A stretch of 64,000 nucleotides of DNA. It comes from Proteiniphilum acetatigenes DSM 18083. Lineage in GTDB: Bacteria > Bacteroidota > Bacteroidia > Bacteroidales > Dysgonomonadaceae. A program made the translations under genes and the position numbers. The stretch lies in contig NZ_KB905703.1 in the NCBI RefSeq assembly GCF_000380985.1, forward strand, positions 57,717-121,716, given 5' to 3'. The notes under the pieces are model-generated. The model saw nothing but the letters and a program-made list of their open reading frames with translations, made no database searches and was not told where the DNA came from. How positions within the stretch are numbered: the stretch's first letter is position 1; each line of letters begins with the position of its first letter. Below, one piece after another: positions 8,872-18,503 of this stretch.

Positions 8872-11721
8872 ATGAAAAAGATTTGTTTTTTGGTGATGGC
8901 TGTTTTATTCCCTGCTTTCTCATGTATGCTGCAGGCACAGACAAACAGTTCCATATCGGGAAAGTTGATAGAGAAAGAAACGGAAGAGCCGGTGCCGATG
9001 GCCAATATACGTGTACTCCAGCAGGCAGACAGCAGTTTTGTTACCGGGAAAGCTTCCGATGATAAGGGGCTGTTTACAATACCGGTAAAAAACGGATCTT
9101 ATATTCTACATATTTCTTACATCGGCTATAACGACATATTTCGGAATGTAGAGGTGACCTCATCCAATCCGAATGTGAAATTGGGTAATATAGCGATGGA
9201 AAACGACAATATCTTACTGTCGGAGACTGTGGTCACTGCCAAAGCACCGGAAATTGCAGTACGGGGAGATACGCTGGAATATAATGCCGACTCTTATAAA
9301 GTAACGGAGAGCGCAGTGGTGGAAGACCTGCTGAAGAAAATGCCCGGTGTGGAGATCAGTAGTGAAGGAAAGATTACTGTAAATGGAAAGGAGATCACCA
9401 AGATACTGGTCGATGGAGAGGAATTCTTCAGCAACGACCCAAAAGTAGCTTCTAAAAATCTCCCGGCTAAGATGGTGGAGAAGCTGCAGGTGCTTGAGAG
9501 AAAAACAGAGATGGCACAGATGACCGGGTTCGACGACGGTGAAGAAGAGAATGTGATCAACCTGCTGGTGCGTCCCGGCATGAAGGAAGGTCTGTTTGGT
9601 AATGCCTTCGCAGGATATGGAAGCAAAGACCGCTATGAAGCCAATGGTATGGTTAATTACATGAAGGATAAAGATCAGTATACCTTTCTTGGAGGTATTA
9701 ATAATACCAATAATGCCGGATTTTCCGATCTGGCAGGAGCCATGTTCGGCAGTATGGGCGGCCGGGGAGGCAGAGGCCGGATGTTTGGGGCAAGAGACGG
9801 TATATCCACCTCATTGAATATGGGGGGTAATTTCAGTACCCAACTCTCTTCCAGATTCAAGATCGGAGGTAATGTGCGATACGGATCTACTGATACCGAT
9901 GTACAGTCGGATGTGTTCACCCAAAATATCCTCAGTGCAGGAAACACCCTGGAAAATGAAAGCAACCGGTCAAATAACAGGAGCCGGAATTTTAATATGG
10001 ACCTCAGGATGGAATGGAATCCTGATGATGCCACCACCATTATTTTCCGGCCGAATGTGGCGTTCTATAACAACAATCGCGACGAAACAGGGGATTTCCA
10101 TACCCGGAATGAACTGTCGGGTGATACCATCAATTATGGTAATTCCGAATATTTTTCAGAAGGGAATGGAAAAGATTATGGAGGAAATCTGGATATAAGC
10201 CGTCAGTTGGGAAAAGAGGGACGGATATTGAGCGCCCAGTTACGTGCCAATAGAGGCGAATCAGAAAATACCGGTACCAGCGTCTCAGGCACCTTTTATA
10301 ACGGAACCCGCCCCGATGATCTTATCGACCAGCGCTTCACGAACACAAGCGACAACACCTCCTGGCGGGTTTACCTCTCTTATGTGGAACCGATAGGCAG
10401 AAATAACTTCCTGCAGCTGGCATATGAATACAGTCAGAATGTATCGGAATCAGATAAGGATACGCGCACCCAGGATGAGTTTGGAGAATATACCGTACTC
10501 GATTCAACCTACAGCAAACGGCTTGAAAATAATTTCGTGAATCAGGAGATTGAGCTGAATTTCAGGTCGGTAAGAGAGAATTACGACTATATGTTCGGTG
10601 TCTCAATGGAACCGTCCAGTTCCCGCAGTAAAACATTTATCGGAACAGACATGATACACGACACCAAACAGGATGTACTCAATTTTGCTCCCATGGCACA
10701 GCTCAATTATCGCTGGAGCCGTACGCACAATCTCCGTCTGCGGTACTGGGGACGCACTGAGCAACCATCGGTAACACAGCTCTCACCTGTGATTGATGTT
10801 TCCGACCCGCTGAATATCCGCTATGGTAATCCCGATCTCAAGCCTTCCTTCCAACACCGGTTCAATGTACGTTACCAACGTTCGAATCCGGAAAAGGCCA
10901 GCTCCTTGTCGGCTTACCTGAATGGAGCATACATGACGAATGATATAGTGTCGGCAACTATCACCGATGTGACCACAGGGCGTAAGGAAGCCACTTACCG
11001 TAACGTATCGGGAAACTGGAATACCGATGCACGCGTGATCTTCAATGTGCCGTTGAAAAACATCAAGTTCTCCATTTTCTCGATGTCATTCGCAAGATAT
11101 AACCAGGGATACGGATACTCTAAATCGATTTCCGGAGAGGATGCACCAAAAGAGTTTACCGACGAAGATAAGAATACGAACAGACAGATATCATTGATGG
11201 AAGCACTTGGGTTGAACTACCGTTCTGACCAGTTCGACTTCTCTATCCGCGGTAATGTCAATTTCAACAATGTTACCAACAGTCTCGAAGGACAGATCGA
11301 CCAGCAATATCTGAACTATGGCGGAAGCGCTACCACTGCGATTTATCTGCCGTGGGATCTGACATTGGAAAGCGATATCAATTACTCCACCAACTCAGGT
11401 TATGCCGACGGTTTTGAGCAAAACGAATGGCTGTGGAACGCTTCTTTACAGAAGACGTTGTTTAAACAAAAGAACGGCACCATCCGTTTTAAAATATATG
11501 ATATCCTGCAACAACGCAGTAATATCAACAGAAGTGTGACATCCAACTATATACAAGACACGACCACTAATACGCTTACAAGTTATTTCATGGTGCATTT
11601 CGTGTATAGGTTCAATATATTTAAAGGCGGTGTCACACAAGAAGATATGATGCCTCAGAGAAGAGGCTTTGGAGGTCCTGGAAGAGGTCCAGGTCCCGGC
11701 GGACCGGGTGGTCCTATTTAA
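8872..11721 (+). CDS. Outer-membrane beta-barrel receptor with N-terminal carboxypeptidase-like domain (module 1)
   Basis: A large outer-membrane protein of the TonB-dependent-receptor-like barrel family. The start at 8872 gives a clear signal peptide (MKKICFLVMAVLFPAFSCML ending AQA-type at LQAQ); the frame reaches 8842 without good reason. Residues about 30-105 form a carboxypeptidase D regulatory-like domain (SISGKLIEKETEEPVPMANI), about 125-240 a plug-like domain (VVEDLLKKMPGVEI, KILVDGEEFF), and the rest alternates aromatic-rich strands typical of a barrel. It ends in a glycine/proline tail (GGPGRGPGPGGPGGPI), an unusual low-complexity C-terminus. Transported substrate unknown. A LytS-like kinase and LytTR regulator follow on the same strand. 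Confidence 0.85.
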   Translation: MKKICFLVMAVLFPAFSCMLQAQTNSSISGKLIEKETEEPVPMANIRVLQQADSSFVTGKASDDKGLFTIPVKNGSYILHISYIGYNDIFRNVEVTSSNPNVKLGNIAMENDNILLSETVVTAKAPEIAVRGDTLEYNADSYKVTESAVVEDLLKKMPGVEISSEGKITVNGKEITKILVDGEEFFSNDPKVASKNLPAKMVEKLQVLERKTEMAQMTGFDDGEEENVINLLVRPGMKEGLFGNAFAGYGSKDRYEANGMVNYMKDKDQYTFLGGINNTNNAGFSDLAGAMFGSMGGRGGRGRMFGARDGISTSLNMGGNFSTQLSSRFKIGGNVRYGSTDTDVQSDVFTQNILSAGNTLENESNRSNNRSRNFNMDLRMEWNPDDATTIIFRPNVAFYNNNRDETGDFHTRNELSGDTINYGNSEYFSEGNGKDYGGNLDISRQLGKEGRILSAQLRANRGESENTGTSVSGTFYNGTRPDDLIDQRFTNTSDNTSWRVYLSYVEPIGRNNFLQLAYEYSQNVSESDKDTRTQDEFGEYTVLDSTYSKRLENNFVNQEIELNFRSVRENYDYMFGVSMEPSSSRSKTFIGTDMIHDTKQDVLNFAPMAQLNYRWSRTHNLRLRYWGRTEQPSVTQLSPVIDVSDPLNIRYGNPDLKPSFQHRFNVRYQRSNPEKASSLSAYLNGAYMTNDIVSATITDVTTGRKEATYRNVSGNWNTDARVIFNVPLKNIKFSIFSMSFARYNQGYGYSKSISGEDAPKEFTDEDKNTNRQISLMEALGLNYRSDQFDFSIRGNVNFNNVTNSLEGQIDQQYLNYGGSATTAIYLPWDLTLESDINYSTNSGYADGFEQNEWLWNASLQKTLFKQKNGTIRFKIYDILQQRSNINRSVTSNYIQDTTTNTLTSYFMVHFVYRFNIFKGGVTQEDMMPQRRGFGGPGRGPGPGGPGGPI

Positions 11722-11837
11722 TAGGATTTGAACTTTTTCGTTGAATCAAATGAGCAAAGGATAATTTTGCTTCTGCTGAGAATTGAAAACGACTAAGGTA
11801 AGTCTAATGAAACTGAACGGCTATTAATTGCAGGATA

Positions 11838-12959
11838 ATGGATGAACTGTTAAAGTCAAAACAAAGAGGAGCATGGAACAATGTGCTTATGCACATATTA
11901 CTGTGGGGGGTGATTTTCATTCTCCCCTACTTTTTTATGGATTCCGAACGTATATTTTACTGGCAGTCCTTCATGCGGTCGCTCCCTGAGTTACTGGGAT
12001 TCATGCTGGTATTTTACCTCAACTATTTCCTGCTGATCGATAAGCTCTTATACAAAGGGAAAACCAAGCAGTTTATCTTTTATAACCTGCTGCTTATTGT
12101 AGCAGTAGCGTTCCTGATGCATTACGGACGGGACCTGATTGAAAACCTTATACCGGAACTGAGGCCGCGGAGGCGCATGAAACGGGGTGGGGGTAGAGGT
12201 TGGAGTAACAATATGCAGCTCCTGTTGCTGGTAAGAAACTCTACGTGGTTGTTTTTGATGGCCGGATTGAGTGTAGCGTTGAAGATGACCGTTCGTTGGT
12301 TTGAAGTGGACAACGAGCGGAAAGAATTGGAGAAAGCAAAGTCGGATGCGGAGCTGCAAAACCTCAAGAACCAGATCAATCCCCATTTCCTGCTGAATAC
12401 ACTGAACAATATTTATGCGCTGATAGAATTCGATCCTCCTAAGGCACAACAAGCTGTGGTGGATTTGAGTAAGATGTTGCGCCACCTGCTTTACGAAAAT
12501 AACCAGACTTTCGTCCCCCTTCGCCAGGAAGCCACATTTATGCGTAATTACATTGAGCTGATGCGGATACGTCTGCCTGACAATGTGAAACTGACAACTG
12601 ATTTTTCTTATTCCGAATCCGGAAATACGCTTATTTCTCCCTTAATTTTTATATCTTTGATTGAAAATGCATTCAAGCATGGTATCAGCGGGGAAAAGCC
12701 CTCGTTTATCAATATCTCGCTCAGAGAGTATCCCGATGGAAAAGTGGAGTTTGTCTCCCGGAACAGTTACTTCCCGAAATCGGAATCCGATAAGAGTGGG
12801 AGCGGTATCGGGCTCGAACTGGTGAAGAAAAAACTGGAGCTGCTTTATCCCGACAATTATCAATGGAAGACCTCTATTGAAGACGATGTTTATACAACCA
12901 TGCTTTTGATCGATACAAAAAAACAGTCGAATGATACTCAATTGTTGGATCGTGGATGA
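11838..12959 (+). CDS. LytS/YehU-type sensor histidine kinase (module 1)
   Basis: A 373-residue membrane kinase. Four hydrophobic segments are seen at about 18-34, 50-68, 80-95 and 128-148, without a recognisable periplasmic sensor domain. A coiled linker leads to the His_kinase domain with the phospho-acceptor motif NQINPHFLLN (H183) and a C-terminal ATPase domain with LIENAFKHGISGEKP and GSGIGLELVKKKL. The basic stretch RPRRRMKRGGGRG lies between helices 3 and 4. Its 3' end overlaps the response regulator by 29 bases, so the two are translated together. The preceding receptor is 116 bases upstream and may be the sensed or regulated partner. Confidence 0.9.
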   Translation: MDELLKSKQRGAWNNVLMHILLWGVIFILPYFFMDSERIFYWQSFMRSLPELLGFMLVFYLNYFLLIDKLLYKGKTKQFIFYNLLLIVAVAFLMHYGRDLIENLIPELRPRRRMKRGGGRGWSNNMQLLLLVRNSTWLFLMAGLSVALKMTVRWFEVDNERKELEKAKSDAELQNLKNQINPHFLLNTLNNIYALIEFDPPKAQQAVVDLSKMLRHLLYENNQTFVPLRQEATFMRNYIELMRIRLPDNVKLTTDFSYSESGNTLISPLIFISLIENAFKHGISGEKPSFINISLREYPDGKVEFVSRNSYFPKSESDKSGSGIGLELVKKKLELLYPDNYQWKTSIEDDVYTTMLLIDTKKQSNDTQLLDRG

Positions 12960-13641
12960 TGAACCATTGGCGCTATCGCTTCTGGAGTCGTATGTACAGA
13001 AAACCTCTTTCCTGAAACTGACGGGCAAATACAGCAATGCGTTATCGGCCATGAAGCATCTGGCGGATGAGAAGGTAGACCTGCTCTTCCTTGATATTCA
13101 GATGCCGGAAGTGAATGGGATGGAGTTTGCCCGCCTTATCGGTGACCATACCAGGATCATTTTTACTACCGCTTTTAGTGAGTATGCCCTGGAAGGATAT
13201 AAGGTAAGTGCGCTCGATTATCTTCTGAAGCCCTTTTCTTTTGCTGATTTCCTTACTGCTGCCAAAAAGGCACTGAACTGGTTCGAAATGACCGATAAGA
13301 AGCCGGCTACCGAAGCGGTACAGGAGAATTCGGGTATCTTTGTGAAATCAGATTACAAACTCCTGCATGTGCTGTTTGACGATATTCTCTATATCGAAGG
13401 ACTGAAGGATTATGTGAAAATATATACAGAAAGTCACCCAAAGCCGATTTTGTCGCTGATAAGCCTTAAAGCGTTGGAAGAAGACCTTCCGTCAGATCGC
13501 TTTTTGCGTGTCCACCGCTCTTATATCATCCACAAGAACAAGATTTCAAGTATCAATAAAAGGCGTATTATCATCGGTGAAAAACAGATCCCGATGGGGG
13601 ACACCTATCGCAAACAATTTATGTCGATAATAGGGCAGTAG
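12931..13641 (+). CDS. LytTR-family response regulator (module 1)
   Basis: A 236-residue transcription regulator. The receiver domain (1-120) has the acidic pair DDEP at 9-12, the phospho-acceptor D55 in LLFLDIQMPE and the lysine in DYLLKPFSF. The LytTR DNA-binding domain (about 135-235) shows FDDILYIEGLKDYVKIYT and RFLRVHRSYIIHKNKI. The start ATG lies inside the kinase gene in another frame, placing the usual IVDDEP at residue 7. Its target promoters cannot be read from sequence; the receptor promoter at 8734-8765 is the obvious candidate. Confidence 0.92.
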   Translation: MILNCWIVDDEPLALSLLESYVQKTSFLKLTGKYSNALSAMKHLADEKVDLLFLDIQMPEVNGMEFARLIGDHTRIIFTTAFSEYALEGYKVSALDYLLKPFSFADFLTAAKKALNWFEMTDKKPATEAVQENSGIFVKSDYKLLHVLFDDILYIEGLKDYVKIYTESHPKPILSLISLKALEEDLPSDRFLRVHRSYIIHKNKISSINKRRIIIGEKQIPMGDTYRKQFMSIIGQ

Positions 13642-13696
13642 AATTTTATAGAGCAATCGGGTATTCGACAGACCAATAAAAATGGCTGAATGGCAT

Positions 13697-13736
13697 AAAA
13701 AGAGAGCAAACCAATAAGTGATTCGCTCTCTTTTAT
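13697..13736. terminator. Bidirectional rho-independent terminator
   Basis: AAAAGAGAGC (13698-13707) pairs with GCTCTCTTTT (13725-13734) around a 17-base loop, with A-runs on one side and T-runs on the other. It sits between the convergent LytTR regulator and dps and can serve both. Confidence 0.75.
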
Positions 13737-13832
13737 TTTGATCCTTAACGCTGATCCGGATATTCAATCGACACTTTACATATCAATATTCAAATACCTT
13801 GTTTTCAGCATTATGAAATATTCAATGGTTCC

Positions 13833-14306
13833 CTATGAAAGATATGCAGTGAGCATCCAGACAGTTTTTTCCTGTTCCGAGATATAGTCGCTCATCAACG
13901 CCACGGTACCTTCGTCATTTCCTTCCGAAGCAGTTTCCAATACTTCGCGTTCCAAAGCGATCAGCACTTTCAGTGAGTCGAGGATCTCTTTTACGATCTC
14001 CTTTGAGTTGGATACCACACCGGTTTCTTTGATGACCGATACTTTCAGGTATTCACTGAAGTTATGAGCCGGCACGCCGCTCAACATCAGGATGCGTTCT
14101 GCTACTTCATCCACCTTTTCAGCCGTGTCATCGTAATACTCTTCGTATTTTTCGTGTGCACCGAAAAATTCAACGCCTTTCACGTTCCAGTGGTATCCAC
14201 GAAGGTTGGTGTAGTAAACCTGCAGGCTGGCCAGTAATTTCTGTAAGCCATCCACTGTCTTTTCTGTACTCTTCGGATCTAATCCTAAATAATCTAATGT
14301 CTTCAT
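13833..14306 (-). CDS. dps: Dps family DNA-protecting ferritin
   Basis: A 157-residue mini-ferritin that stores iron using hydrogen peroxide and protects DNA. The inter-subunit ferroxidase ligands are visible: H39 in LRGYHWNVKG, H51 in FGAHEKYEE, and D66 and E70 in KVDEVAERI. There is no lysine-rich N-terminal DNA-binding tail, so DNA binding is uncertain. The start is fixed by MKTLDYLGLD. It is expressed from its own promoter (14346-14376) and is close to other peroxide-defence genes (ahpCF 13 kb on). A terminator lies downstream. Confidence 0.93.
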   Translation of the reverse strand: MKTLDYLGLDPKSTEKTVDGLQKLLASLQVYYTNLRGYHWNVKGVEFFGAHEKYEEYYDDTAEKVDEVAERILMLSGVPAHNFSEYLKVSVIKETGVVSNSKEIVKEILDSLKVLIALEREVLETASEGNDEGTVALMSDYISEQEKTVWMLTAYLS

Positions 14307-14345
14307 ATTCGTTTCTTTTTATAGTCTTTGTAAATATGTCTGATG

Positions 14346-14376
14346 CAAATTTACTAAATATTATCATGGTCGACAA
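14346..14376 (-). promoter_or_regulatory. Sigma-70 promoter of dps
   Basis: On the minus strand TTG (14376-14374) is followed after exactly 20 bases by TAAATTTG (14353-14346). The start of transcription would be near 14340, about 34 bases before the dps ATG. Confidence 0.6.
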
Positions 14377-14419
14377 CCTTTTTCAGCATTATCTGGAATA
14401 AATAATATCTATTCCGCAT

Positions 14420-14480
14420 CCCCCTTTGTTTTTCACTTTCCCTCTTCCCTTTTCCCTTTTCCCTTTTCATTTTTCACTTT
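14420..14480. repeat. Polypyrimidine tract with CCTTTT units
   Basis: The plus strand is almost pure pyrimidine (ccctcttcccttttccc and similar), with tandem 7-base tttccct-like units. It directly borders the broken ABC-permease gene. It could mark a rearrangement point or hold no function. Confidence 0.5.
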
Positions 14481-14484
14481 CCCG

Positions 14485-14820
14485 CTACCCCCTCTTCCTG
14501 TAACTGGCGATCGCCCATCCGTTCAGGATAATTGCGAAAAGGGTGATCTTCAGCAACTGCCCCGATATGTCGGCCAGGGTGCTGCCGTTGAGATAGAGCA
14601 TACGCGGGCTGGCGGTGAGGTAGGTGAACGGATTGACGGCGGCAATCGCCTGTGCCCATGCGGGCATACTCGATACCGGCGTGAACAGGCCGCTCAGCAG
14701 GATGAAGACCAGGATATGAAGAACATCACCAGGAAGCTGGCCTGCTGCATCGCTTCGGAGTAGTTGGAGATGATGAATACGATTCCGGCGAACAGCACTG
14801 CGAAGAAGTTGCCTGACGGC
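14485..14820 (-). pseudogene. ABC-2 type transporter permease, C-terminal remnant with frameshift
   Basis: Two minus-strand frames together spell the end of an ABC-2 permease: one frame gives SGNFFAVLFAGIVFIISNY and EAMQQASFLVMFF, then after about 14716 the next frame gives LVFILLSGLFTPVSSMP, PFTYLTASPRMLYL and the final KRG-stop at 14485. One missing base near 14716 explains the switch. The rest of the gene is gone: at about 14821 the sequence changes to an unrelated plus-strand fragment. No ATP-binding partner gene is nearby. Confidence 0.75.
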
Positions 14821-14821
14821 C

Positions 14822-15301
14822 AGAGCCCGTATCATCACGGGGCTTTCCCCCCTGCATAAAATCATTAAACGAGGACATCCGGGCAATGAAAACGTATACA
14901 GGGCGTTGATAGGCAAAGCTTGTCGCGAAGCGGTAGAAGGCGCTTATCCCGATTTACACGTCAATTACGGCAAAATTCAGATTTCCGCGGGTAGGCTTCA
15001 ATTACCCACAGATATCCATCTTCATCTTGATCCTCTTTCCCACACGGCCACTTTCAGTTGGAACACACAACTTGTATATCCTTTCCTACCGGGAAGCGCT
15101 AATGATAGAATAAATATTGTTTGTTTCGATACCGTTCACCCCGCAGAAGTGAAAACATCTCCGGAATATATCCGTGCCGTAGGCAAGGCAGTTGTGACGC
15201 TTGACGAAATGTGGCATCCGGCCACGACCCATTTCTGGATCTACTTCACTTCGCACGACCTACAGGACATTTCCAATAGTGTTTACATTCAACCGGAATA
15301 G
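14822..15301 (+). pseudogene. DUF6266 family protein, C-terminal fragment
   Basis: An open frame without a start codon near its beginning reads RARIITGLSPLHKIIKRGHP, then RALIGKACREAVEGAYPDL and, at the end, HPATTHFWIYFTSHDL and DISNSVYIQPE. This fits the C-terminal two thirds of DUF6266, a Bacteroidota family of unknown function often found in many copies and sometimes in mobile DNA. The N-terminal part is missing because the ABC permease remnant abuts it at about 14821. A TTG at 14906 could start a shorter product but is not convincing. Confidence 0.6.
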
Positions 15302-15516
15302 GCTGAGTGCAGCTCTTAGGGCTAAATCTGACTGATTCGGGTTTCAATATACGCTTGAATGGTTTTTTGCACCTGATTTCGGGCTGATTTGTGTTTTATT
15401 ATTAGTTGCACATGTAACGGGCGTGTTAACGTAAAATAACGAAATCTTTCTAAGGATTGATTAAATAAAGACTATTTTTACGACAATATATAGAGGCTTA
15501 TAATCAATACGTATAA

Positions 15517-16287
15517 ATGCGCTTTAAATTGATTTTAATTATCGATAGAAACACAAAAGGCGAGCGGATACCTTTGAATTACCAATATGCCGCATCGTCT
15601 TTGATATACAGGATACTTTCCAATTCAGGGAGTGAGTTTTCGTCATGGTTGCACGAAAATGGATTTCAGGACGATCAAAGGCGTTTCAAATTATTTACTT
15701 TTTCGAGACTGTTCATGCCGCGATATTCCATAGAGGGCGCGTATTTGAAAATACTCTCCGATACGGTGGAATGGTATATCTCCTTTTTACCGGATCGCAG
15801 CACGCAGGAATTTGTGCAGGGATTATTCAAGGAACAGCTTTTTGAATTAGGCGACCGTCGCGCGAACATTCGTTTCCGTGTACGGAGTGTGGAAATGTTG
15901 CCTCCGCCGGTGTTTACGGAAACCATGGCATTTGAAACATTGTCTCCGGCTTGTATTGTACGACAGGAAGACGATGGCTCGGAGAAATATATTGCACCCG
16001 ACCATCCTGACGCCTCCGGGATAGTGAGGCTTAACCTCCTGAATAAATACAAAGCGTTTTATGGCCATGATTTTCCGGAGGAGCATTTTCCATTCTACCT
16101 CAGAGTGTTTACAAAACCACGTTCGAGCTTGATTGCCATCAAAGAAGGTACGCCCCAGGAGAGCAAAATCCGAGGCTTCATGTGCCGGTTTGAGCTGACT
16201 GCCCCCTTGGATTTGATGAAGATAATGTATGATACGGGCCTGGGAAGCAAAAACAGCCAGGGGTTTGGAATGAGTAAGGTGGTATGA
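15517..16287 (+). CDS. cas6: CRISPR-associated endoribonuclease Cas6 (subtype I-B)
   Basis: Cas6 cuts the precursor CRISPR transcript inside each repeat to make crRNAs. The 256-residue protein shows the N-terminal RAMP fold with the probable general-base histidine at H46 in SSWLHENGF, the SIEGAYLKILSD and FVQGLFKEQLFEL stretches, and the C-terminal glycine-rich loop GLGSKNSQGFGMSKVV typical of the family. It is the first gene of the cas cluster. Its base composition is balanced, like cas4 and cas1, and differs from the AT-rich cas8b that follows 53 bases on. Confidence 0.92.
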   Translation: MRFKLILIIDRNTKGERIPLNYQYAASSLIYRILSNSGSEFSSWLHENGFQDDQRRFKLFTFSRLFMPRYSIEGAYLKILSDTVEWYISFLPDRSTQEFVQGLFKEQLFELGDRRANIRFRVRSVEMLPPPVFTETMAFETLSPACIVRQEDDGSEKYIAPDHPDASGIVRLNLLNKYKAFYGHDFPEEHFPFYLRVFTKPRSSLIAIKEGTPQESKIRGFMCRFELTAPLDLMKIMYDTGLGSKNSQGFGMSKVV

Positions 16288-16340
16288 GACTTGTAATCCT
16301 ATGGTAATTGAATGTAAATTAGTATTTTAATCATAAAAAC

Positions 16341-18491
16341 ATGAGTTTAGAAACAGTATTGCAAATTGGCAAAGTTCTTCGAAATTCGGAAAACAGCCTG
16401 AAATATTTTAAATATGTAGAGCCATGTCCCAAAGATAAAGATGGTAATTGGCCTATTTGTATCACTATTCCTGTCAAAGAAGATTTTTCCTTTGATTGGG
16501 AAGGAATGAAAATAACGCCAGAGAATCAACGTGAAAAATTATATTATCTGCGTTATTCGACTTCTGACAATGATTCAAGTCCTAAGAAATATCTATTTGG
16601 CGATATTTGTTATGCAAGAAAAAGTGAAATTGATAAAACAGGAAAAATTAAAGGAATAAAAGATTTTGGAAATTTTACTTTTGAAAAAGGACAAGGAAAT
16701 GCTTTTTTAAATGGTCAAAAAGCATATGAAGAAATAATTCGTGATTTTCTTGCTGACTTTATTATATCGAATGTATTGAGTGCTGTTGAAAAAAATAACA
16801 TTGCTCATGTATTAAAATTCGTATTGGATAATTTTAAACAGAATAAAATCATTGGCTTACCTAAGAAGCTTAGTGGCTATTCTCAAATCATTGAGACTGC
16901 AATTATGCAGTTAAGAGAGAATGAAAAAAATAATGATTTAGCACAATTCCATGACAGATTTGGAAGTGAAATTGAAAAATTTAACAGACTTCTTTTATTT
17001 GCACCAGTGTTTGAAACTTACATAAATGACAAAGACATTATAAAAGCGTCTTTATCAAATTTAGATGATGTACAAGAATATTATTTAAAGGTCATAAAAA
17101 ACAATAATCAGAATGTATTAAAAAAATTGTTGAGTCAAGGAGAATCTTTAGATTCATATTCTGATGAAACAAAAAAAAGGTTTTTGCAATTTGCCGATTT
17201 TTCTATTTTTATTCATTTTGAATATATAAAAGGCGATGAAAAGATTAGTTGGCATCAATTTGAAAAAGTTTTTGATGCTATTAAGGATAAATTAAATTCA
17301 GAAGTTACCAATTTAACGGCAAATGGATTGGTTCCAAGTAAAAACATCTATCGAACACTCTGTTCCGGAAATGAAAAAAACGATATTCAGTTCCCAGCTT
17401 TTGGAATTGACAATGGTTTTAAATCCTTTGCTTTTAAGAATAAAGAGCAATTTGAAGATTTTCTTTATACTGGAAGCATTCTGAATAAGTCTTTTCGACG
17501 ATTAAAATATACAAATATCGATATGTTTGTTTATCCGGTAGCTTTTAAAGGAGAAGAAATTAGCGCAAAAGATTATGATGATTTCTTTTTTAATAAAAAG
17601 GATGAAACAAGAGTTAATAATGACCCCGTTTTTTTAATTTTATATAATGAGGGAACTAAACGTTTTAATAGATTCGATTTTGTTTTTGCCGATAGTGGAG
17701 GAAATACGACAAACGATTTAATTGAGATTTCTGGAATAGAAAAAAGTGCATTACGAACATTACAAAGCAGGATTGAAACAATAGCTAATGAAGTTGATAT
17801 AGAGAGGAGAGCTGAATTAAATAATATAGCTGAATTTAATAAACTCCAAATAGAAGTTTCATTTCGTAATCTGCTCGGAAATACTCTTGTAGACAACAAC
17901 GGTAGGATTATATTCAAAGCTAATTCAAAGTATCAATCTCATCTATTGAAAGTCCTACCTTTAATATATACCGCCAATTATTATAATGACGATCTAATAT
18001 TGCCTTCATTTATTCAAACCTCGGAATATATTGTCAGAAATGTTGAAAAGAAAAAAATCGGGTATAATTATGCTGATTTGAAATATCATTTAAAATTCTT
18101 ACTAAAAATACAAAACACTAAAAACGATAGATTTATGGAAATTACATCATCTGAAAGTTATCAAATCGGGTTCATGCTTGGGGAGATGGCAAAGAACCTG
18201 AGTTTGGAGATTAACTCTTTTGAAAAGAATTATGTGGGTAATCTTACCCGAAGAATTGGAACTTTGCCTGATTTCATCAAATTAAAAAATGAAATTGAGC
18301 AAAAACTGATTATGCACGATAAAGCAAGGTACACTTTTCAAACTTCGTATGACTTAGCTCAAAAAATAAAAGGGTTTAAATCGAGATATGATAAGGAAGA
18401 ATGTGCTTTCGGTTTTATGGAAAGCTATTTTAGACCCATACCTAAAAAAGATATTACTACCTCCGCTGAAACGAATACTATTAATAATTAA
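16341..18491 (+). CDS. cas8b: Cas8b, large subunit of the I-B Cascade complex
   Basis: This 716-residue protein occupies the large-subunit position between cas6 and cas7. It looks like a Cas8b (Csh1/TM1802 type), which recognises the PAM and helps recruit Cas3. Visible family-like features are the early KKYLFGDICYARKSEIDK strand and NGQKAYEEIIRDFLADF; no enzyme motif is expected. A Csh1-like zinc finger is not apparent. The gene is strikingly rich in A and T, with AAA, AAT and ATT codons dominating, unlike cas6 upstream. cas7 follows after 12 bases. Confidence 0.8.
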   Translation: MSLETVLQIGKVLRNSENSLKYFKYVEPCPKDKDGNWPICITIPVKEDFSFDWEGMKITPENQREKLYYLRYSTSDNDSSPKKYLFGDICYARKSEIDKTGKIKGIKDFGNFTFEKGQGNAFLNGQKAYEEIIRDFLADFIISNVLSAVEKNNIAHVLKFVLDNFKQNKIIGLPKKLSGYSQIIETAIMQLRENEKNNDLAQFHDRFGSEIEKFNRLLLFAPVFETYINDKDIIKASLSNLDDVQEYYLKVIKNNNQNVLKKLLSQGESLDSYSDETKKRFLQFADFSIFIHFEYIKGDEKISWHQFEKVFDAIKDKLNSEVTNLTANGLVPSKNIYRTLCSGNEKNDIQFPAFGIDNGFKSFAFKNKEQFEDFLYTGSILNKSFRRLKYTNIDMFVYPVAFKGEEISAKDYDDFFFNKKDETRVNNDPVFLILYNEGTKRFNRFDFVFADSGGNTTNDLIEISGIEKSALRTLQSRIETIANEVDIERRAELNNIAEFNKLQIEVSFRNLLGNTLVDNNGRIIFKANSKYQSHLLKVLPLIYTANYYNDDLILPSFIQTSEYIVRNVEKKKIGYNYADLKYHLKFLLKIQNTKNDRFMEITSSESYQIGFMLGEMAKNLSLEINSFEKNYVGNLTRRIGTLPDFIKLKNEIEQKLIMHDKARYTFQTSYDLAQKIKGFKSRYDKEECAFGFMESYFRPIPKKDITTSAETNTINN

Positions 18492-18503
18492 AGACGTATA
18501 GCA

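Noticed and set aside
11641..11721. Glycine/proline tail of receptor 1 as a frameshift artefact
   Set aside because: It is in frame with the barrel and ends normally; such tails occur in this receptor family.
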